DNA of 64,000 nucleotides. Source: Nocardioides carbamazepini (GTDB lineage: Bacteria > Actinomycetota > Actinomycetes > Propionibacteriales > Nocardioidaceae). The DNA is taken from positions 254,439-318,438 of the forward strand of contig NZ_JAHTLF010000018.1 of NCBI RefSeq assembly GCF_024614185.1, read 5' to 3'. Shown here in pieces: positions 58,146 to 64,000 of this stretch (the first letter of the stretch is position 1; each line of letters starts with the position of its first letter). The notes under the pieces are model-generated. The model searched no databases and was not told the origin of the DNA. It saw nothing but the letters and a program-made list of their open reading frames with translations. Position numbers and translations under genes: made by a program.

Positions 58146-59129
58146 TCAGCCCGAGGGCCCGTCGAGGAAGGCGGCCATCGCGCCCCTCCCCCGCTCGATC
58201 GCGTCGTCGATGACACCGAGGTCGCCACTGAGCCGCGTCACGTCGGGCGAGCCGAGCGGCGGACGGACCTCCACGAGGGTCGGTACGTCGGCCGTGGTGC
58301 CCGCGGCGAGCTGGAGGTCGTCCTCGGCGTAGGTCCGATGCCGTCCGATGTGGGCCGCGCCGGCCGCCCGCCCGTGGCGCAGGAAGTACGGCGCCAGCAG
58401 CATCCGCTCGACCCGAGACGGCGGTACGGCGCGCTGGTCGGCCCGGCGGGTGCGCAGGACCAGCACATGGGTGGCGCCCTGCGCGAGTGCGGTGCGGTAG
58501 GGCACTCCCTCGGAGAGTCCCCCGTCGACGTACGTCCGGCCGCCGAGCCGCACCGGACGGCCGGCGAGCAGCGGGATGCAGGAGCTCGCCCGCAGCGCGG
58601 TCTGGGCGCCGATCCGGTCGGTGACGTACGACGCCAGGTCGGCCGCCGCCCCGGTCGCGGCGTCGGTCGCGATCGGGTGGAAGCCGATCGGGTTGGCGAC
58701 GATGGCGTCGAAGTCCATCGGCGTGATCTCCTCGTACACGTGGTGCACCAGGCGGCCGAGGTCGACCACCGGCCCGCCACGCAGGATGCGTCGCGGATCG
58801 GTCACCCTCGCCGCGGCGACCTCCGGCCACGCCCAGCTGCGGATCCAGCGCCGGGCCTCGCCGGTCAGCAGCCAGGCACCGTTGAGAGCACCGCCGGACG
58901 TGCCGTAGACGTCATCGAACGCGTCGGTCAGGCCGGCCTCGTCGATCGCCAGCGCCATCCCGGCCGAGTACGCCGCCCGGCTGCCGCCGCCCTCGATGGC
59001 GAGGGCGATCCGGTGCCCGTCACCGCGCTGTCCGGGCAGGCTGCCGGAGCGTCGCCGCTCCCGGAGCACGGCCAGGAGCGAGGCACCCACGGGCCGCCTC
59101 ATCCCGGCATCGTCACGGAGGGAGTTCAT
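58146..59129 (-). CDS. Patatin-like phospholipase
   Basis: A 327-residue patatin-family lipase. The oxyanion loop is IEGGGSRAAYSAGM, the nucleophile elbow GTSGGALNG and the Asp dyad DGGLSEG (about residue 190). It hydrolyses acyl lipids; substrate unknown. The ATG at 59129 overlaps the acetyltransferase stop (ATGA), so both are co-transcribed, and the tandem TetR gene follows 12 bases later. I infer an operon of acetyltransferase, patatin, TetR and possibly recC. Confidence 0.88.
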   Translation of the reverse strand: MNSLRDDAGMRRPVGASLLAVLRERRRSGSLPGQRGDGHRIALAIEGGGSRAAYSAGMALAIDEAGLTDAFDDVYGTSGGALNGAWLLTGEARRWIRSWAWPEVAAARVTDPRRILRGGPVVDLGRLVHHVYEEITPMDFDAIVANPIGFHPIATDAATGAAADLASYVTDRIGAQTALRASSCIPLLAGRPVRLGGRTYVDGGLSEGVPYRTALAQGATHVLVLRTRRADQRAVPPSRVERMLLAPYFLRHGRAAGAAHIGRHRTYAEDDLQLAAGTTADVPTLVEVRPPLGSPDVTRLSGDLGVIDDAIERGRGAMAAFLDGPSG

Positions 59130-59710
59130 GCCGGCAGCTCGCGCACCACCCGGGCCGGGCTGCCGACGGCCAGCACGCCGGCCGGCAGGTCGCGCGTGAC
59201 GACCGAGCCGGCGCCGACGACGGTGTTCGCGCCGATGGTGACGCCCGGGCACACGATCACGCCGCCACCCAACCAGACGTTGTCGCCGATCGCGATGGGC
59301 AACGCGTTCTCCCACTTGTCGCGGCGCAGCCCTGCCTCCAGCGGGTGCAGCGGCGTGAGCAGCTGGACGTTGGGCCCGATCTGCACGTCGTCGCCGATCG
59401 TGATCGGCGCGACGTCGAGGGCGACCAGGCCGAAGTTCACGAAGGCCCGCGCTCCGATCCGCACCTGACGGCCGTAGTCGACGCGCAACGGCGGGCGGAC
59501 GGCTGTCTCCTCGCCGATCGCGCCGAGGAGCTCGCCGAGGATCGTCGTACGCCGCTCGCGCTCGCGGACCCCGGTCGCGTTGTAGGCCTCGGTCAGCTCC
59601 TGCGCGCGGGCGTAGGCCTCGATCAGCTCGGGGTCGTCGGCGAGGTAGAGGTCGCCGTCATCCATCCGCTCCCGCATGGAGCGGCCGTCGGTCTCGGGTC
59701 GTCCGGTCAT
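59126..59710 (-). CDS. Maltose/galactoside O-acetyltransferase family protein
   Basis: A 194-residue hexapeptide-repeat acetyltransferase. The N-terminal Mac domain (RERMDDGDLYLADDPELIEA) is followed by left-handed beta-helix repeats (ITIGDDVQIGPNVQLLTPLH, NALPIAIGDNVWLGGGVIVC, VTIGANTVVGAGSVVTRDLP). The catalytic His is in TPLHPLEAG. It transfers acetyl from acetyl-CoA to a sugar or other hydroxyl. It starts the operon with the patatin gene. The ATG at 59710 agrees with the family start. Confidence 0.9.
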   Translation of the reverse strand: MTGRPETDGRSMRERMDDGDLYLADDPELIEAYARAQELTEAYNATGVRERERRTTILGELLGAIGEETAVRPPLRVDYGRQVRIGARAFVNFGLVALDVAPITIGDDVQIGPNVQLLTPLHPLEAGLRRDKWENALPIAIGDNVWLGGGVIVCPGVTIGANTVVGAGSVVTRDLPAGVLAVGSPARVVRELPA

Positions 59711-59838
59711 GGGTCCCAGCCTGCCCGACGGCCCGAGCGTTCGGGGACCGCGGCCTCTCGATGCCGGGTCGTGCACGCCGGGAGGCTCTCCTCGGTCTTC
59801 CGCGACCGCCGCGGACGGACGCCCGAACGAGGAGAGCC

Positions 59839-60345
59839 ATGTCCATCACCCTTGCCCGCCCCGCCGCGGCCACCGCCGTCGTCCTCGGTGTGCTCGCACT
59901 CACGGCCTGCGGCGGCGACGACCCGTCCGGTGGCCGGACCGCCGACGACGAGATCAGCGAGGCGACGGAGCGGCTCGCGGACGCCCAGGAGGACTCGGGC
60001 GTGCCCGAGGAGTGCGAGGCGGCGTTCCCGATGGCGTGGGGCGAGCCGGACCTGGCCGACGCGGCGCTGCCGCCCGGTTGGCCCGAGCCGCCCGCGGGCG
60101 CGGTGCTGTGCGCGGTGTCCGGTGGCGACGGCAGCGTGCAGACCGTCGACTACGCCGCCGACCAGGAGGCGGCCGCGGTCCTCGACCACTACGAGGACGC
60201 GCTCGCCGGTGCCGAGGGGTACGACGTGACCCGCGAGGAGCCGCCCGGCCTCGGCCACGAGGTCGTCAGCGGGCTCGCCGGCGACGCGGGCTTCCAGGTG
60301 GACCCGCGCGACGGCGGGTTCCGGCTCGCGTTCGACGCCTCCTGA
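59839..60345 (+). CDS. Putative lipoprotein of unknown function
   Basis: A 168-residue protein with a lipoprotein signal peptide: basic N-terminus, hydrophobic core and lipobox LTAC with the Cys at about residue 24 (VLALTACGGDDPSGG). The mature part is acidic with one Cys pair (EECEAAF, VLCAVSG). No family is recognised. GGAGA precedes the ATG. It is divergent from the acetyltransferase gene and lies 125 bases before the histidine kinase gene on the same strand; it could be the sensor partner of that kinase, but that is inference. Confidence 0.75.
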   Translation: MSITLARPAAATAVVLGVLALTACGGDDPSGGRTADDEISEATERLADAQEDSGVPEECEAAFPMAWGEPDLADAALPPGWPEPPAGAVLCAVSGGDGSVQTVDYAADQEAAAVLDHYEDALAGAEGYDVTREEPPGLGHEVVSGLAGDAGFQVDPRDGGFRLAFDAS

Positions 60346-60470
60346 GGACCGGGCTGCGGGACTGGGCTGCGGGACGGACGGCGGGACCGGACGGCAGGAC
60401 CGGGCAGCCCGGGCGAACGAGGACTGCGGACCTTGCCCGCCGGGCCACCGGATCCAGCACAATGCCGCCC

Positions 60471-62519
60471 ATGGACGAGCGCGTCGGGTGCCGGCCCGAC
60501 GACGTCGGGCGGCGTCGCCGCGCGCTGGGGATCGTCGCCCTGACCTGGGGTCTCGCCCTCGCTGCGGGCTCGATGACGCTGGCGGCGGGTGGACCGTTCG
60601 GCGAGGTCCCGTGGCACGCCGAGCGGAGCTACTTCGCGCTCTACGTCCTCGTCGCCCTCACCACCGGGCCCACCTCGGCCATGATCGTGCGGCGCGGCCA
60701 CCACCCGGCCGGCCCCCTCACCGCCTTCATCGGGATCGGCTTCGCCGCCTCGGCGGCCGCGCTGGGGTGGAGCCTCCTCACCTGGACCCACCCGGGCCTG
60801 CCCGGCGCCGGGCTCGCCGTGCAGGCGTCCGGCTGGCTCTCCGCGCCCGGTGGGTTCCTGGCCATCACGGTGCTGCCGTGGCTCCTGCGGCCGGACCGGC
60901 TGACCCCGGTCCGGCGGGCGCTGGCGGCGACCGGCGTCCTCGCCAGCGGGCTCATCACCCTGCTCACGGCGATCAGCCAGCAGCCGGGCGCACCCCCCAA
61001 TCCGCTCTCGCTCGACGGCACCGCCACGGGGACGGCCGCGATGCACCTGGCGTGGCCGTGCGTGGGGGTCGCCGGGGTCGTCGGCCTGCTCGCGGTCGCG
61101 GACGTCGTCCGGCAGTGGCGGGGAGAGCCTCGCGACGGTGCCCGGGCGTACGGCGTCCTGGTGGCGGCTGTCGCGCTGATGTTCGCCGGCATGGCCGTGC
61201 TCCAGCTCTGGCCGCCCGGTTGGGGCCGGGCCTCCGTCCAGCCGCTCGGGGTGCCGATCCTCGCCGTCGCCCAGGTGCTGCTGTGCCTGTCCGTGGTCGT
61301 GGTCGTGCTGCGCACCTGGGACCGCGGCTCCGAGGTCGTCGTACCCCGGCTCGTCGTGTGGGCCCTGCTGTCGTCCGTGGTCGCGCTGCTCTACGTCGGG
61401 TCGGTGGGCCTCGCCATCCGGCTGCTCCCGGTCAGCGACGACACCGCCCGCACCCTGGTCGTCGCCGGCCTGGCCCTGGTGATCCACCCGCTGCGCCAGG
61501 GGTTGCAGGGCCGGGTGGACCGGCTCGTGCACGGAGGTGCCGCGGACCCGGTCCGGCTGCTCACCCAGCTCGGGCGGCAGGTGCGGGGCGAGAGCCGGCA
61601 CGACGTGCTGCCGGCGCTCGTCGAGAGCGTCCGCGACGGACTGCGGCTGGGCCGGGTGACGGTGGTGTCGGCCTCGGAGCCCCTGATCGAGGTGAGCAGC
61701 GGAACCGACCGCCCCCGGGCCCCGGCCGAGCACCGGGCGAGCGTCCGGCTCGTGGTGGACGACCGTCACATCGGGGACCTGACCGCGCTGGCGGCACCCG
61801 GGCAACGCCTCGACGGGCGCACCCGGCGCGTGCTCCGGTCGCTGTCCGACGTCCTCGCGCTCAGTCTCGACCTCGTCCAGTCCCAGCTGCGGCTGCAGGC
61901 CGCGTCGGAGCGCCTCGGCGAGGTGCGGCACGAGGAGCGCCGGATGCTGCGCCGCGAGCTGCACGACAGCCTGGGGCCGGCCATCGCCGGTGTCGGCCTC
62001 GGCCTGGCGGCCGCGCAGCGCCGGCTGCGTCACGACCCACCGGGTGCGTCCGCGCTGCTGGACGAGATGCGCGGCGAGCTGACCCGGCGCACCGAGGACA
62101 TCCGGATGCTGGCCCGCTCGCTCCTGCCGGCCCAGCTCGACGACGGCGACCTCGCCGCCGCGCTCGACGTCCTCGCCACACGGTTCCGCGGCGCCGGCCT
62201 GGACGTGCGGACCCGTGTCGACCCGACGGCCATCCTCGGGACCCGCCATCAGATAGCGGTCTACCACGTTGCGACCGAGGCGCTCATGAACGTCTACCGG
62301 CATGCCCGGGCCGAGACGGTCGAGCTCGCCGTGGACGCACCGGCCGGCGGGGGCGTCGTACTCGACGTCGTCGACGACGGCTGCGGGCTCGGCGACGCTC
62401 CCCGCGTGGGGGTCGGTCTGACATCGATGCGCGAGCGGGCCGACGAGCTCGGTGGCAGCGTCGTGGTGGAGTCTCGCCCGGAGACCCCCGGAACCCGCGT
62501 GAGGATGGTGCTGCCATGA
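60471..62519 (+). CDS. NarL-type sensor histidine kinase with many membrane spans
   Basis: A 682-residue kinase. The N-terminal half holds about eleven transmembrane helices (residues 20-340), then a GAF-like linker, a HisKA_3 domain with the phosphorylated His in RRELHDSLGPAIAG (about residue 500) and a HATPase with the N box (VATEALMNVYRHA) and G boxes (DDGCGLGD, GLTSMRERADELGG). The long membrane domain has no clear family and probably senses a membrane signal. CACAAT (60458-60463) is seven bases before the ATG, a leaderless arrangement. It overlaps the response regulator by four bases. Confidence 0.9.
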   Translation: MDERVGCRPDDVGRRRRALGIVALTWGLALAAGSMTLAAGGPFGEVPWHAERSYFALYVLVALTTGPTSAMIVRRGHHPAGPLTAFIGIGFAASAAALGWSLLTWTHPGLPGAGLAVQASGWLSAPGGFLAITVLPWLLRPDRLTPVRRALAATGVLASGLITLLTAISQQPGAPPNPLSLDGTATGTAAMHLAWPCVGVAGVVGLLAVADVVRQWRGEPRDGARAYGVLVAAVALMFAGMAVLQLWPPGWGRASVQPLGVPILAVAQVLLCLSVVVVVLRTWDRGSEVVVPRLVVWALLSSVVALLYVGSVGLAIRLLPVSDDTARTLVVAGLALVIHPLRQGLQGRVDRLVHGGAADPVRLLTQLGRQVRGESRHDVLPALVESVRDGLRLGRVTVVSASEPLIEVSSGTDRPRAPAEHRASVRLVVDDRHIGDLTALAAPGQRLDGRTRRVLRSLSDVLALSLDLVQSQLRLQAASERLGEVRHEERRMLRRELHDSLGPAIAGVGLGLAAAQRRLRHDPPGASALLDEMRGELTRRTEDIRMLARSLLPAQLDDGDLAAALDVLATRFRGAGLDVRTRVDPTAILGTRHQIAVYHVATEALMNVYRHARAETVELAVDAPAGGGVVLDVVDDGCGLGDAPRVGVGLTSMRERADELGGSVVVESRPETPGTRVRMVLP

Positions 62520-63199
62520 GCCCGGTCGATCCAGCCCGGATCCGGATCGTCGTCGTCGACGACCACCCGGTCTTCCGGATCGGGATGTCGTCGCTGCTGG
62601 AGGAGACCGGCTTCGACGTCGTCGGGCAGGCCGCGAGCGAGGACGAGGCGGTCACCGTGGTGGACGCGACGGCGCCCGACGTCGTTCTCATGGACCTCGA
62701 CCTGGGCGGCGGGTCGGGCGCGAACGCGACCCGCGAGATCCTGCGGCGGCGCCCGGCGACGGGCGTCCTGGTCATCACCATGTTCGGCGACGACGAGGCG
62801 CTCTTCGGCGCGCTGCGCGCCGGTGCCCGTGGCTATCTCGTCAAGGGCGCGGAGCCAGAGGAGATCGAGAGCGCCGTCCGAGCGATCGCCGGCGGCGCCG
62901 TGATGCTCGGCCCCCAGGTCGCCGGCCGGGCCGTGGCCTTCCTGACGGGTGCACGCAGCGCGCGCGGCGGCGTCTTCGCCGAGCTCACCGAGCGCGAGCG
63001 CGACGTCCTCGAGCTGGTGGCGCGTGGCCACGACAACGCCACCATCGCCCGGATGCTGGTGCTCACCACCAAGACGGTGCGCAACTACGTGTACGCGATC
63101 TTCACCAAGCTGGACGTGACCGACCGGGCGGCGCTCGTGGTCAAGGCGCGCAAGGCCGGCATCGGTGTGACCCGGCCCGAGGGGAACACGGACCAATAG
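62516..63199 (+). CDS. LuxR/NarL-family response regulator
   Basis: A 227-residue regulator: receiver domain with VVVDDHP and phospho-acceptor Asp at 60 (VVLMDLDLGG), conserved Lys in YLVKGAEP, then a LuxR HTH (LTERERDVLELVARG, LTTKTVRNYVYAIFTKLDVT). It pairs with the kinase, overlapping it as ATGA. The target genes are not visible, though the membrane protein gene at 63369 follows. Its stop codon lies in the stem of a hairpin terminator. Confidence 0.9.
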   Translation: MSPVDPARIRIVVVDDHPVFRIGMSSLLEETGFDVVGQAASEDEAVTVVDATAPDVVLMDLDLGGGSGANATREILRRRPATGVLVITMFGDDEALFGALRAGARGYLVKGAEPEEIESAVRAIAGGAVMLGPQVAGRAVAFLTGARSARGGVFAELTERERDVLELVARGHDNATIARMLVLTTKTVRNYVYAIFTKLDVTDRAALVVKARKAGIGVTRPEGNTDQ

Positions 63200-63237
63200 C
63201 GCCGTCGCGCAGCACGCGGGATTGGTCCGTGTTTCCC
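63181..63237 (+). terminator. Hairpin terminator spanning the response regulator stop
   Basis: GGGAACACGGACCAAT (63182-63197) pairs with ATTGGTCCGTGTTTCCC (63221-63237) apart from one extra T. The stop codon (63197-63199) lies at the edge of the left arm, so the C-terminus EGNTDQ is encoded by the stem. No U-tract follows. Confidence 0.65.
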
Positions 63238-63368
63238 GAGGCCGGCGGCCCGGCGGACTGAGGACGCCTGCACCTGTCGGCCGGGCTGCCGCGCGGACGA
63301 GGGTGACGTCACCGCCGTAGAGCACGGCGGCCGGCGCACGCGCGCCGCTCCCGAGAGAGCAGACCCTC

Positions 63369-64000
63369 ATGTCACTCGCCACCGATCCACGGGGGACCCC
63401 CGTGCCCGTGGACTCCTCACGCTTCCACGCCTGGCCGCTGTGGATGAGCGCCGCCGGCCTGCTCGGCATGGTCGGCACCCTGTTCACCGACCAGCGGCCC
63501 GCCGGGGAGCAGCGGTCCACGGACCACACCGTCTCCGTGGCGGACATCCCCGAGCTGGACCATCTGCCCTTCCGCATCGGCGGCCTCGGCGGCTTCCTCT
63601 GCGTCGCCGCCCTCCTGGTGTTCGCCGCGGTGTGGCGCCGCCGGGTCAGCCAGCGCTACGACTGGTCGATCGGCGCCTCCGTCGTCTCCTTCGGCGCCGT
63701 CGCGGCGGCCGGCGCGCTGACCCTGGCCTACGGCTGGAAGGGCGCGCTCGGCAACTACCTGCACGGCGCGATCGAAGAGGGCTCCTACGACGACGCCGGC
63801 CTCTACACCTACTACGTGATGAACGACTTCAGCCCGTTCATCGCGGCGCTCCCGCTGGCCATCGCCCTCGGTGGCGTCGCCTGGATGGGCCTGCGTGAGG
63901 GGCTGGTCTCCCGAGGCCCGGCCGTGCTGGCCGGCCTGGTCTGCGTGCTCGCGTTCGCGGCCGTCGCGGCCACCGGCGTACCCGGCCTGCCCTTCATCGC
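63369..64000 (+). CDS. Membrane protein, 3' end beyond the window
   Basis: The visible 210 residues contain at least five hydrophobic helices (FHAWPLWMSAAGLLGMVGTL, GGLGGFLCVAALLVFAAVWR, GAVAAAGALTLAYGW, MNDFSPFIAALPLAIALGGV, and AVLAGLVCVLAFAAVAAT). No family motif is recognised. The frame runs off the end of the window. It follows the second two-component pair on the same strand after a terminator; it may be its target. GAGAGAG lies 8 to 14 bases before the ATG. Confidence 0.75.
   Translation, partial: MSLATDPRGTPVPVDSSRFHAWPLWMSAAGLLGMVGTLFTDQRPAGEQRSTDHTVSVADIPELDHLPFRIGGLGGFLCVAALLVFAAVWRRRVSQRYDWSIGASVVSFGAVAAAGALTLAYGWKGALGNYLHGAIEEGSYDDAGLYTYYVMNDFSPFIAALPLAIALGGVAWMGLREGLVSRGPAVLAGLVCVLAFAAVAATGVPGLPFI

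Overview
The window is a high-GC (about 70 % by eye), gene-dense chromosomal segment from an actinobacterium. The dnaK-grpE-dnaJ-hspR operon with an HspR-type operator, a separate clpB with the same operator, F420-type oxidoreductases, KstR-type operators, SigE-family sigma factor, GTG/TTG starts and many apparently leaderless promoters all fit Actinomycetota. The gene mix looks most like Nocardioides or a close relative (Nocardioidaceae); that placement is inference. I see no rRNA, tRNA, CRISPR array, prophage or plasmid functions.

Layout. 1-7.9 kb: end of a DUF4160/DUF2442 pair, DUF1992 and DUF1918 proteins, a three-gene transporter operon (NhaD/ArsB permease, separate TrkA-C protein, unknown protein), a NarL-type two-component pair, and a nitroreductase-ABC exporter pair. 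7.9-13.8 kb: a 50-residue unknown protein, a giant LuxR regulator whose stop codon carries a small CTAG-flanked IS5-like MITE, a P450, a small unknown protein and a VOC protein. 13.8-20.0 kb: two divergent groups of genes with two KstR-like operators (sulfotransferase-SDR; DUF1214-like protein and LLM oxidoreductase facing a Ddn-like protein and a SnoaL protein), matching part of the mycobacterial cholesterol regulon. 20-24.3 kb: membrane protein, HAD hydrolase and a GntR-controlled transport unit (MatC permease, GntR, TauE permease) sharing one palindromic operator. 24.4-35.9 kb: heat-shock genes (dnaK, grpE, dnaJ, hspR, clpB) with DUF445, Abi-alpha and XRE-HEAT-like genes between them. 35.9-49.4 kb: secreted amidase, DapC-like aminotransferase, Uma2 protein, pyrE, DedA protein, SpoU methyltransferase, an ECF sigma unit, fbaA coupled to a threonine ammonia-lyase, and a MazF-type toxin-antitoxin pair. 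49.4-64 kb: MFS exporter, DUF1016 nuclease, DUF3151, recC and the first part of recB, tandem TetR protein, patatin, acetyltransferase, lipoprotein, a second two-component pair and a truncated membrane protein.

Two cautions. Bases 52741-53100 contain no A and consist almost wholly of G and C runs; this looks like a sequencing or assembly artefact joining two unlinked ends, so the RecB truncation and the gene order across it should not be trusted. Start codons were chosen by Shine-Dalgarno sites, operon overlaps or -10 boxes 6-8 bases upstream and are uncertain by a few codons in several genes.
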